Below, piece by piece: positions 1-6,788 of a stretch of 64,000 nt of DNA. A program made the position numbers and the translations under genes. The stretch comes from Lactobacillus sp. PV012 (GTDB taxonomy: Bacteria; Bacillota; Bacilli; Lactobacillales; Lactobacillaceae): positions 434,001-498,000 of the forward strand of contig NZ_CP041983.1 in NCBI RefSeq assembly GCF_014522325.1, written 5' to 3'. Each line of letters begins with the position of its first letter. Position 1 is the stretch's first letter. The notes under the pieces were generated by a model. That model ran no database searches and was not told the origin of the DNA. It was given only the letters and a program-made list of their open reading frames with translations.

Positions 1-30
1 GGGTCGAAGGTTCGAATCCTTTAATCGGCA
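1..30 (+). tRNA. tRNA 3' end, probably tRNA-Thr (cut by window edge)
   Basis: Only the variable loop, T-arm and 3' acceptor strand are present. The acceptor strand AATCGGC plus A fits a GCCGATT 5' strand, and the variable loop GGGTC and the position before Gly-Leu-Arg-Pro fit Thr in lactobacilli. The anticodon lies outside the window, so the amino acid is inferred. Confidence 0.6.
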
Positions 31-47
31 TTACAATTAAATATTAT

Positions 48-119
48 GCGGAAGTAGTTCAGTGGTAGAACATCACCTTGCCATGGTGGGGGTCGCGGGT
101 TCGAATCCCGTCTTCCGCT
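48..119 (+). tRNA. tRNA-Gly (GCC)
   Basis: Full cloverleaf. The acceptor GCGGAAG pairs with CTTCCGC, the anticodon loop is TTGCCAT, and the T-loop is TTCGAAT. No CCA is encoded. Confidence 0.95.
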
Positions 120-131
120 TATCATTATCAT

Positions 132-217
132 GCCGGGGTGGCGGAACTGGCAGACGCACGGGACTTAAAATCCCGCGGTTGGTGACAACCGTACCGGTTC
201 GATTCCGGTCCTCGGCA
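132..217 (+). tRNA. tRNA-Leu (UAA)
   Basis: Class II tRNA with a long variable arm. The acceptor starts GCCGGGG and the anticodon loop CTTAAAA reads UUA/UUG codons. No CCA is encoded. Confidence 0.95.
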
Positions 218-226
218 TATAATGAT

Positions 227-300
227 GCACCCTTAGCGCAACTGGATAGAGTGTCTGACTACGAATCAGAAGGTTGAAGGTTCAAATCCTTCAGGGTGCA
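227..300 (+). tRNA. tRNA-Arg (ACG)
   Basis: The acceptor GCACCCT pairs with AGGGTGC and the anticodon loop is CTACGAA. The A34 is expected to be edited to inosine to read CGN codons. Confidence 0.95.
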
Positions 301-304
301 TTTT

Positions 305-378
305 CGGGAAGTGGCTCAGTTTGGTAGAGCACCTGGTTTGGGACCAGGGGGTCGCAGGTTCGAATCCTGTCTTCCCGA
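305..378 (+). tRNA. tRNA-Pro (UGG)
   Basis: The acceptor CGGGAAG pairs with CTTCCCG and the anticodon loop carries TGG. Confidence 0.95.
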
Positions 379-399
379 TTTGTAACATGGTTACATATT

Positions 400-473
400 G
401 GCGGTGTAGCTCAGCTGGCTAGAGCGTCCGGTTCATACCCGGGAGGTCGAGGGTTCGATCCCCCCCGCCGCTA
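400..473 (+). tRNA. elongator tRNA-Met (CAU)
   Basis: The anticodon loop is TTCATAC. The acceptor GGCGGTG and D-arm match the elongator Met type rather than the initiator or Ile2. The T-stem contains one apparent A50-C64 mismatch (GAGGG against CCCCC). Confidence 0.88.
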
Positions 474-485
474 TAAGGTATACTT

Positions 486-559
486 GGACCTTTAGCTCAG
501 TTGGTTAGAGCAGACGGCTCATAACCGTCGGGTCGTAGGTTCGAGTCCTACAAGGTCCA
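486..559 (+). tRNA. tRNA with CAU anticodon, probably tRNA-Ile2 (lysidine-modified)
   Basis: The acceptor GGACCTT pairs with AAGGTCC and the anticodon is CAT. This is the third CAT tRNA in the cluster. It lacks initiator features and resembles the bacterial Ile2 type whose C34 is changed to lysidine by TilS. The identity is assigned by resemblance. Confidence 0.85.
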
Positions 560-592
560 TATTCGGATCTTGATTTTTTATATTAGAATTAT

Positions 593-666
593 CGCGGGAT
601 GGAGCAGTCTGGCAGCTCGTCGGGCTCATAACCCGAAGGTCATAGGTTCAAATCCTATTCCCGCAA
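593..666 (+). tRNA. initiator tRNA-fMet (CAU), copy 1
   Basis: C1-A72 cannot pair (CGCGGGA against TCCCGCA), and the anticodon stem holds three consecutive G-C pairs (GGG/CCC). Both are hallmarks of the bacterial initiator. Confidence 0.95.
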
Positions 667-669
667 TTT

Positions 670-742
670 GGTCCCTTAGTGTAGCGGTTATCACGCCTCC
701 CTGTCACGGAGGAGATCACCGGTTCGATTCCGGTAGGGACCG
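670..742 (+). tRNA. tRNA-Asp (GUC), copy 1
   Basis: The acceptor GGTCCCT pairs with AGGGACC, the discriminator is G, and the anticodon loop is CTGTCAC. Confidence 0.95.
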
Positions 743-747
743 TAAAT

Positions 748-820
748 GGCTCGATAGCTCAGTTGGTAGAGCAAAGGATTGAAGCTCCTTGTGTCGGCGG
801 TTCGATTCCGTCTCGCGCCA
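748..820 (+). tRNA. tRNA-Phe (GAA), copy 1
   Basis: The anticodon loop TTGAAGC carries GAA. The acceptor strands GGCTCGA and TCGCGCC leave a U4-C69 mismatch where U-A is usual. The second copy at 2818 has the same mismatch. Confidence 0.93.
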
Positions 821-831
821 TTAGAAAACAT

Positions 832-902
832 GCGGGTATAGTTTAGTGGTAAAACGAAAGCCTTCCAAGCTTTAGTCGCGAGTCCGATTCTCGTTACCCG
901 CT
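832..902 (+). tRNA. tRNA-Gly (UCC)
   Basis: The acceptor GCGGGTA pairs with TACCCGC and the anticodon loop is CTTCCAA. At 71 nt it is compact, as usual for Gly. Confidence 0.95.
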
Positions 903-906
903 TTAT

Positions 907-981
<75 letters not shown>

Positions 982-983
982 TT

Positions 984-1073
984 GGAGATTTACTCAAGTG
1001 GCTGAAGAGGCGCCCCTGCTAAGGGTGTAGGTCGGTTTATACCGGCGCGAGGGTTCGAATCTCTCAATCTCCG
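984..1073 (+). tRNA. tRNA-Ser (GCU)
   Basis: Class II tRNA with a long variable arm. The acceptor GGAGATT pairs with AATCTCC, the anticodon loop is CTGCTAA and the discriminator is G. It is the last gene of the first cluster. Confidence 0.95.
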
Positions 1074-1111
1074 TAACAAGAGGATATTAAATTAAAATAG
1101 TTAATGAAGAT

Positions 1112-1150
1112 AAGACGCAATTAGTTGAAAAGGCTAATTGCGTCTTTTTA
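1112..1150 (+). terminator. Rho-independent terminator of tRNA cluster 1
   Basis: A perfect 13-bp stem (AAGACGCAATTAG with CTAATTGCGTCTT) has a 9-nt loop and ends in TTTTTA. It closes the first tRNA operon. Confidence 0.92.
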
Positions 1151-2319
1151 TAATCTTTCTTTTTAGTTATATTTTCTTCAGCTATTTGTATTTTAATAAA
1201 TGCCATAAAAGTGTATAACTTGTAGAAGAAGGAAACCATACCTAGATTGGATACCGAGGATACTTTAGAGCGCAAATTACTTATTAAACTGCTCTTTCTC
1301 CTAGATTTAAATGTAAACTATCTACTAAACTTATGTAAAGAAGTGCCAATAGGTTAAATTTAAGGGGATAAGCAAGCTTTATAAAGTGGAGAAATTACTG
1401 CCTAGGGTACCTGGTTGGGCCCCTCTCTGCTCTTTTATCAAGGAGTGAGAGACGCTACTTCCTATTTTCTAGTGAGTTTTCTTATCATGAGTAATGAGTT
1501 CCTCGCCAAAATTTATTCTAAAACCAGTTCTGAGGTTGGTAGTGACTTGAATATTAATGATTTATTGATGAATACCATAAGAAGCCCCTAATTCTAAAAT
1601 TTTCTGTAGGAATGGTATTAAAGAACCATTCAGTAGCTTTGAGTAGCAATCCAGAGAGTAAGGGAAAGATTTTTATTATAAAAGTCGGACTGCATGATGA
1701 AACTTCTATTTTAGCCAAATCTAGAATACACAGCACAAACTTGTTAGATTGCAAATTACCTCTAAAACACCTATCGTAAAAGTGGGAGAATGAAATTCTT
1801 CTCACTGTAAACTCTATTATTAGAGCTAAAAATTTTTAACCAAAAGACAAGAGATTTTAAAGATTCCTACTAAAAATAGATTTTTGTAAATTTTAAAATC
1901 TATCAGAGTTTGGCAATTAATCTTGGAAGGTCTGATAGTAAGGTGTAAGACGTATTTTTGCAAGGAAGACTAAGTATTATACCCTAGTGTATTTATCGCT
2001 TAGCGCTGCTTATAGTTGGAGGCAGCAGAATTCAAACCAATAGAGCTTAAACCGTTTAAAGCTCAATGTGAAAGATACTTGAGTATTTAAATAAAGCTGA
2101 GGCAAGTGAGAAGTAAAAGAAAGAATAGAAAAGTGAAATTATTTAAAGGGAAAAGAGATAACAAAGGGATGAAAAAGAAGAAGTCAGGTTTATTTTTACA
2201 CATCTAAACACCAAAAATGTTCTTACTAACATGAGACAGAAGAGAATTTTATAAAATATGAGGGTTATAAAAGGCGCCATTAAAAGGTTTAAGAAAATAG
2301 GAGAAAATAATTTTAAAAA
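1151..2319. other. 1.2 kb stretch without a convincing gene
   Basis: AT-rich DNA between the two tRNA clusters. The longest open frames are short and lack a good start with RBS. Around 1487-1591 and, in another frame, about 1553-1780, two short + strand frames run almost end to end, which could be the decayed trace of one gene, but I recognise neither. A small hairpin with CTCTC and GAGAG arms sits near 1424-1452. Nothing here is supported well enough to name. Confidence 0.6.
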
Positions 2320-2324
2320 AACAC

Positions 2325-2448
2325 TTGCATAAGTCAGGTTTTTCTAGTATTATGATTATTGCTGATGCGATGAAAAGTGAGAAAGCTTAAATCAAGTCAG
2401 AAAAAAGTAAAAAAAGTTGTTGACGAAAGTTAACAGATCTGGTATCAT
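2325..2448 (+). promoter_or_regulatory. tandem sigma-A promoters of tRNA cluster 2
   Basis: The upstream promoter is TTGCAT, 17-bp spacer, TATTAT (2325-2353). The downstream promoter is TTGACG, 17-bp spacer, TATCAT (2420-2448), ending 22 bp before tRNA-Glu. The pair spacing resembles that ahead of the other tRNA-Glu at 16255 and of the rRNA operon. Confidence 0.8.
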
Positions 2449-2470
2449 TAATAAATGTGTTAGATAAGAA

Positions 2471-2542
2471 GGCCCGTTGGTCAAGTGGTTAAGACACCGC
2501 CCTTTCACGGCGGTAACATGAGTTCAAATCTCGTACGGGTCA
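2471..2542 (+). tRNA. tRNA-Glu (UUC), copy 1
   Basis: The acceptor GGCCCGT pairs with ACGGGTC and the anticodon loop is CTTTCAC. It is identical over all 72 nt to the gene at 16255-16326. Confidence 0.95.
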
Positions 2543-2565
2543 TTACCATTTAATGGTAATATTAT

Positions 2566-2656
2566 GGAGGATTACCCAAGTCCGGCTGAAGGGAACGGTC
2601 TTGAAAACCGTCAGGCGGGTTCTGCCCGCGCGTGGGTTCGAATCCCACATCCTCCT
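2566..2656 (+). tRNA. tRNA-Ser (UGA)
   Basis: Class II tRNA. The acceptor GGAGGAT pairs with ATCCTCC and the anticodon loop is CTTGAAA. The base after the acceptor is T, whereas the two other Ser tRNAs in this window have the usual G discriminator. Confidence 0.93.
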
Positions 2657-2662
2657 TATTAT

Positions 2663-2736
2663 CGCGGGATGGAGCAGTCTGGCAGCTCGTCGGGCTCATA
2701 ACCCGAAGGTCATAGGTTCAAATCCTATTCCCGCAA
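2663..2736 (+). tRNA. initiator tRNA-fMet (CAU), copy 2
   Basis: Identical to the gene at 593-666, with the C1-A72 non-pair and three G-C pairs in the anticodon stem. Confidence 0.95.
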
Positions 2737-2739
2737 TTT

Positions 2740-2812
2740 GGTCCCTTAGTGTAGCGGTTATCACGCCTCCCTGTCACGGAGGAGATCACCGGTTCGATTC
2801 CGGTAGGGACCG
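2740..2812 (+). tRNA. tRNA-Asp (GUC), copy 2
   Basis: Identical to the gene at 670-742; anticodon GTC. Confidence 0.95.
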
Positions 2813-2817
2813 TAAAT

Positions 2818-2890
2818 GGCTCGATAGCTCAGTTGGTAGAGCAAAGGATTGAAGCTCCTTGTGTCGGCGGTTCGATTCCGTCTCGCGCCA
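2818..2890 (+). tRNA. tRNA-Phe (GAA), copy 2
   Basis: Identical to the gene at 748-820, including the U4-C69 acceptor mismatch. Confidence 0.93.
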
Positions 2891-2894
2891 TTCT

Positions 2895-2976
2895 GGAGGC
2901 CTAGCGAAGTGGCTAAACGCGGCGGTCTGTAAAACCGCTCTCTCTGAGTTCGGTGGTTCGAATCCACTGGCCTCCA
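2895..2976 (+). tRNA. tRNA-Tyr (GUA)
   Basis: Class II tRNA with acceptor GGAGGCC pairing with GGCCTCC and anticodon loop CTGTAAA. Confidence 0.95.
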
Positions 2977-2982
2977 TAAAAT

Positions 2983-3053
2983 AGGGATATCGTATAAAGG
3001 TAGTACATCGGTCTCCAAAACCGCTAGTGTGGGTTCAATTCCTACTATCCCTG
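2983..3053 (+). tRNA. tRNA-Trp (CCA)
   Basis: The acceptor AGGGATA pairs with TATCCCT, the anticodon loop is CTCCAAA and the discriminator is G. Confidence 0.95.
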
Positions 3054-3080
3054 TTTTGATATATTATTTATCAAATCCAC

Positions 3081-3154
3081 GGCGGAATTGGTGAAGTGGT
3101 TAACACACCGGTTTGTGGATCCGGCATGCATGGGTTCGATCCCCATATTCCGCC
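3081..3154 (+). tRNA. tRNA-His (GUG)
   Basis: It has the extra G-1 typical of His ahead of GCGGAAT, opposite discriminator C73. The anticodon loop is TTGTGGA. Confidence 0.95.
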
Positions 3155-3161
3155 CTAACAT

Positions 3162-3233
3162 TGGAATATAGCCAAGCGGTAAGGCAATGGACTTTGACTT
3201 CATCACGCGCTGGTTCGAATCCAGCTATTCCAA
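3162..3233 (+). tRNA. tRNA-Gln (UUG)
   Basis: The acceptor TGGAATA pairs with TATTCCA and the anticodon loop is CTTTGAC. Confidence 0.95.
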
Positions 3234-3257
3234 TTGGTTATTGTAAACGCAGAAGGT

Positions 3258-3328
<71 letters not shown>

Positions 3329-3357
3329 TTGTCTGGAGTTCTAGAGTTTAACTTTAT

Positions 3358-3441
3358 GGCGATGTGGCGGAATTGGCAGACGCGCCAGACTCAAAATCTG
3401 GTGTCCCTTGGGACGTATCGGTTCGACCCCGATCATCGCTA
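3358..3441 (+). tRNA. tRNA-Leu (CAA)
   Basis: Class II tRNA with acceptor GGCGATG opposite CATCGCT and anticodon loop CTCAAAA. It is the last gene of cluster 2. Confidence 0.94.
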
Positions 3442-3454
3442 TTAATCAGACAGG

Positions 3455-3492
3455 AAAAAAACACGTAAGCTTATATACTTACGTGTTTTTTT
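3455..3492 (+). terminator. Rho-independent terminator of tRNA cluster 2
   Basis: The stem ACACGTAAG / CTTACGTGT is flanked by an A-run and a 7-T run, so it could work in both directions. Confidence 0.92.
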
Positions 3493-3508
3493 GTATTCTT
3501 GATTCTCG

Positions 3509-3537
3509 TTGTAATCTTTCTCTTTAAACTTTATAAT
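3509..3537 (+). promoter_or_regulatory. sigma-A promoter of the glycolipid/LTA operon
   Basis: TTGTAA, a 17-bp spacer and a perfect TATAAT lie 28 bp before the first start codon, leaving a short leader with GGAGG. Confidence 0.75.
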
Positions 3538-3564
3538 ATAAAGAAGAAATATGGAGGTAGCTTT

Positions 3565-4731
3565 ATGAACATTGGTCTATTTACAGATACTTATTTTCCC
3601 CAAATATCTGGAGTAGCGACTTCAATTCAAACTTTAAAAAATGCATTAGAAGCTCAAGGTCATTCTGTATTTATTTTTACTACTACCGATCCTCATTTGC
3701 CTAAAGGGACAGTTGAGCCAAATGTCTTTCGTTTAAGTAGTGTACCTTTCATTTCTTTTACAGATCGAAGAATTGCATTTAGGGGATTATTTCAAGCTAC
3801 CAAAATAGCTAAAGAAGTAAAATTGGATGTCGTTCACACCCAAACTGAATTTTCGATGGGTGCTATTGGTAAATATGTTGCCCATAATCTTAAAATCCCT
3901 GCTATTCACACTTATCATACAATGTATCAAGACTACTTACATTACATTTTAAATGGTCATTTATTAAAACCATATCATGTAAAGCAATTTTGCCGAGCAT
4001 ACCTTCATAATATGGAAGGTGTTATTGCTCCAAGCATCCGTGTAAAAGATACTTTAAGAGAATATGGGGTAAAGATACCTTTGAAGATAATTCCGACGGG
4101 AGTGGATCTTAAAGGAATTAATGAGACCCCTCGAAGAGATGTAAGAAAAGATTTAGGATTAAAAGAGAGTGATAAAGTATTATTAACTTTGAGTAGAGTA
4201 GCTCCTGAAAAGAAAATAGGTAATTTATTAGCAGTCCTTCCAGAATTAATTAAGAAGCATCCCACTGTAAAGCTTGTAATTGCGGGCGATGGACCGGATC
4301 TCAAAAATTTAAAAAATAAAGTTGAAGAGATGCACTTAGAGGAATATGTACTTTTTATTGGAAGTGTTGAGCATAGTGATGTGGGAAATTATTATGCGAT
4401 GGCTGATCTTTTTGTTTCAGCAAGTGATACCGAAACTCAAGGATTAACTTATATAGAAGCAATGGCAGCAGGAACACCAAGTATTGTTTATGCGACTGAA
4501 TATACTGAACAAATATTTAACCATAAAGAATTAGGGGCAGTTTTCACTTCTCAAAAACAAATGGCAGAATTGATAGACAACTATTTAAATAAGGTACCAC
4601 TTGTAATTTCTAAAGATCTATTAAAAGAAAAGCTAAAAGAAGTATCTGCTGAAACTTTTGCAAAAAATGTCGTGAACTTCTATCAAGAAGCAATAGATAA
4701 ACTAAACACAACTGAGGTATTAGATGATTAG
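3565..4731 (+). CDS. lafA: GT4 glycosyltransferase, probable diacylglycerol glucosyltransferase (LafA-like)
   Basis: A 388-residue GT-B glycosyltransferase of family GT4. Near the N-terminus is the G-rich acceptor-side loop (TDTYFPQISGVATS). The C-terminal nucleotide-sugar half keeps the E-x7-E motif (ETQGLTYIE). By family and context it probably transfers glucose to diacylglycerol at the inner membrane face, making the first lipid of the lipoteichoic acid anchor. The start is the ATG with GGAGG 8 bases upstream; the longer open frame to 3499 lacks an RBS. It overlaps the next gene by 8 bases and shares an operon with an LtaS. The sugar specificity is inferred, and the symbol follows Listeria usage. 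Confidence 0.82.
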   Translation: MNIGLFTDTYFPQISGVATSIQTLKNALEAQGHSVFIFTTTDPHLPKGTVEPNVFRLSSVPFISFTDRRIAFRGLFQATKIAKEVKLDVVHTQTEFSMGAIGKYVAHNLKIPAIHTYHTMYQDYLHYILNGHLLKPYHVKQFCRAYLHNMEGVIAPSIRVKDTLREYGVKIPLKIIPTGVDLKGINETPRRDVRKDLGLKESDKVLLTLSRVAPEKKIGNLLAVLPELIKKHPTVKLVIAGDGPDLKNLKNKVEEMHLEEYVLFIGSVEHSDVGNYYAMADLFVSASDTETQGLTYIEAMAAGTPSIVYATEYTEQIFNHKELGAVFTSQKQMAELIDNYLNKVPLVISKDLLKEKLKEVSAETFAKNVVNFYQEAIDKLNTTEVLDD

Positions 4732-5770
4732 AATTAATATGTTTTCTCAAGCTGATAGCGTTCAAGGTCAAGGCGTGGGGTCAGCGTATAAAGAATTAAT
4801 CCGACTCTTGAGAAAGAAACTCGTTGATGACTTTTATGTCACGGTTAATCGCTATGGAACCAGTGATCTCACGCATTACCATACAATTAATCCAACCTAT
4901 TTTGCCAATAGTTTTTCTAAAAGTCGTGGTCGAAAGATAGGATATGTACATTTTTTACCTGAAACCTTAGAAGGATCTATAAAACTTCCTGGATTTGCTC
5001 AAGGAATTTTGAATAGATATATAATTGATTTTTATGATCGCATGGATCAAATTGTAGTAGTTAATCCGATGTTTATTGGAAAGTTAGCTCAGCATGGGAT
5101 TGATCCGCAAAAGGTAAAATATATTCCTAATTTTGTCTCAAAAAGTGAATTCTATGAACAAACTCAAGAAGAAAAAAATGCGTTTCGAAATTCTTTAGGA
5201 ATTCCCTTAAATAAATTAGTTGTTTTTGGGGATGGACAAGTGCAAGAACGTAAGGGTGTAGATGATTTTGTCAAATTAGCAAAAAAGAATCCAGATATTC
5301 AATTTATTTGGGCAGGTGGTTTCTCCTTTGGAAAAATGACCGATGGCTATAATCACTTCAAAGAAGTAGTTGCTAATCCACCTAAAAATCTTACCTTTAC
5401 AGGTATTGTGGAAAGAGAAAAACTAGTAAATTACTTAAATATTGCAGATGTATTTTTGCTACCATCATTTGATGAACTTTTCCCAATGTCAGTATTAGAA
5501 GCATTTAGTTGTAATACTCCAGTTTTATTAAGAGATTTGGAATTATATAAGTCTATTATTGATGGTTACTATATGCCAGGTAGGAATTTTAATGAATTGA
5601 ATAGCTGGCTGCAAGAAATCAAAAAAAATCCATATATTCTTGCAAAATATAAAGAACTTTCTCGTCAAGCAAGTAATCAATATTCTGAAGATCACTTAGC
5701 AGAAATTTGGAAGGATTTTTATACTGAGCAATATGAATTAGGGAAAAAGTTAGGACAAATAAAACTATGA
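4724..5770 (+). CDS. lafB: GT4 glycosyltransferase, probable second glycolipid glycosyltransferase (LafB-like)
   Basis: A 348-residue GT4-family protein. The C-terminal half has the nucleotide-sugar site with E-x7-E (ELFPMSVLE). The N-terminus begins MIRINMFSQADSVQGQGVG, which resembles the acceptor domain of enzymes that extend monoglycosyl-diacylglycerol to the diglycosyl form. Its start overlaps the stop of the preceding glycosyltransferase, and its own stop overlaps the next start (ATGA), so the three are translationally coupled. I infer the second sugar-adding step of the LTA anchor. Whether it adds galactose or glucose cannot be read from the sequence. Confidence 0.78.
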   Translation: MIRINMFSQADSVQGQGVGSAYKELIRLLRKKLVDDFYVTVNRYGTSDLTHYHTINPTYFANSFSKSRGRKIGYVHFLPETLEGSIKLPGFAQGILNRYIIDFYDRMDQIVVVNPMFIGKLAQHGIDPQKVKYIPNFVSKSEFYEQTQEEKNAFRNSLGIPLNKLVVFGDGQVQERKGVDDFVKLAKKNPDIQFIWAGGFSFGKMTDGYNHFKEVVANPPKNLTFTGIVEREKLVNYLNIADVFLLPSFDELFPMSVLEAFSCNTPVLLRDLELYKSIIDGYYMPGRNFNELNSWLQEIKKNPYILAKYKELSRQASNQYSEDHLAEIWKDFYTEQYELGKKLGQIKL

Positions 5771-6780
5771 ACAAAAAGCACCTAATTGGAATTATTATAG
5801 TTTTAATAATTAGTGGTGGAGTGATATATTTTCAGTTAAAAAACACTCCAATTAATTCCCTAATTCAAGCTGCAAAGAGTTTGAATCCTTCTTTCTTAAT
5901 TCTAGTTTTTGCAATTATGATTTTATCCTATGTTTTTGAAGCTGGAATTTTGGCTACTCTTTCATATGAGAGAAAAAAAGAGTATTCTACTTGGGCTTTT
6001 TTTAGAATACCGTTGATTCAAGCTCTTTTTAATGCTATTACTCCGTTATCAACAGGAGGACAACCTTCACAATTAGTGGCAATGATGCAAATGGGGATGA
6101 AGGGAGCAAGGGCAACTTCAATTTTGCTGATGAAGTTTATAATTTATCAAATTTGTGTTCTTTTTGCCTATGTTTCAACAATTGCTTTTGGCTTCAAAAT
6201 GATTGCTGGCAGGTTTAGTGGACTGGCTTTATTTATTTTTATTGGATTTCTAATTCATATTAGCTCAATTATGTTTTTATTGGCGGTTATGTTTGCTTAT
6301 AACTGGACAAAAAAAATCACCCTATGGATTATGAAAATTTTGGAAAAAGTTTTTGGGACGAAAAGAGTGGATAGTTGGCGTCAATCAACTTTAAACCAAA
6401 TAGAAACTTTTTATCAAGAAGGACAAAAATTAAAAAGAGAAAAAAAGAAGCTTCTGATTGCTAGTATTTTGACAATTGGACAATTACTATGTTTTTATTC
6501 TATTCCATACTTTATTTTACTAGCACTTAATTTACATCCTTCGTGGTTAGCTGTTACCGGGATGAATATCATGATTATAATGTTTATGGCAATTGTTCCA
6601 ATTCCAGGTGCATCTGGTGGAGCTGAGTTTAGTTTTCAGACTTTATTCTCAATTTTTATTTCTTCAAATGCACTATTGACATTAGGGATGTTTTTATGGC
6701 GATTTACCACTTATTTCTTAGGATTAATTTTAGGAGTAGTGGGTTGGATTATTAAGCCTAAAAAGGTAGAAGAAAGTTGA
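5767..6780 (+). CDS. LPG-synthase-type integral membrane protein (UPF0104 / flippase-like)
   Basis: A 337-residue polytopic membrane protein with about eight hydrophobic segments. It contains the conserved TPLSTGGQPSQ loop and the PIPGASGGAEFSF motif of the family that includes the membrane half of MprF and the UPF0104 proteins. It lacks the soluble aminoacyl-transferase domain of MprF, so it is unlikely to lysinylate lipids. Lying between the glycolipid glycosyltransferases and LtaS with 4-base overlaps, it is a good candidate for moving or presenting the glycolipid anchor across the membrane, but that role is inference. Confidence 0.8.
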   Translation: MNKKHLIGIIIVLIISGGVIYFQLKNTPINSLIQAAKSLNPSFLILVFAIMILSYVFEAGILATLSYERKKEYSTWAFFRIPLIQALFNAITPLSTGGQPSQLVAMMQMGMKGARATSILLMKFIIYQICVLFAYVSTIAFGFKMIAGRFSGLALFIFIGFLIHISSIMFLLAVMFAYNWTKKITLWIMKILEKVFGTKRVDSWRQSTLNQIETFYQEGQKLKREKKKLLIASILTIGQLLCFYSIPYFILLALNLHPSWLAVTGMNIMIIMFMAIVPIPGASGGAEFSFQTLFSIFISSNALLTLGMFLWRFTTYFLGLILGVVGWIIKPKKVEES

Positions 6781-6788
6781 GACTATGT

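Larger units (their letters stand above)
588..822 (+). repeat. 235-bp perfect direct repeat, copy 1 (fMet-Asp-Phe tRNA block)
   Basis: This block is identical base for base to 2658-2892, including the spacers between the three tRNA genes. The flanks differ at once on both sides. It looks like duplication or gene conversion between two tRNA clusters, with a 2070-bp offset. Confidence 0.95.
2658..2892 (+). repeat. 235-bp perfect direct repeat, copy 2 (fMet-Asp-Phe tRNA block)
   Basis: Identical to 588-822. Together the copies bracket 1.8 kb that holds three tRNA genes, the terminator, the gene-poor stretch and the start of cluster 2. Confidence 0.95.

Noticed and set aside
1554..1805. 83-codon minus-strand frame in the gene-poor stretch
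   Set aside because: No RBS, no recognisable motif, and a composition that fits chance in AT-rich DNA.
6777..6788. TTG start for LtaS overlapping the previous stop
   Set aside because: ATG 6789 gives the usual MQKIK-type start; the TTG form is possible but less likely, so it is mentioned only as an alternative.
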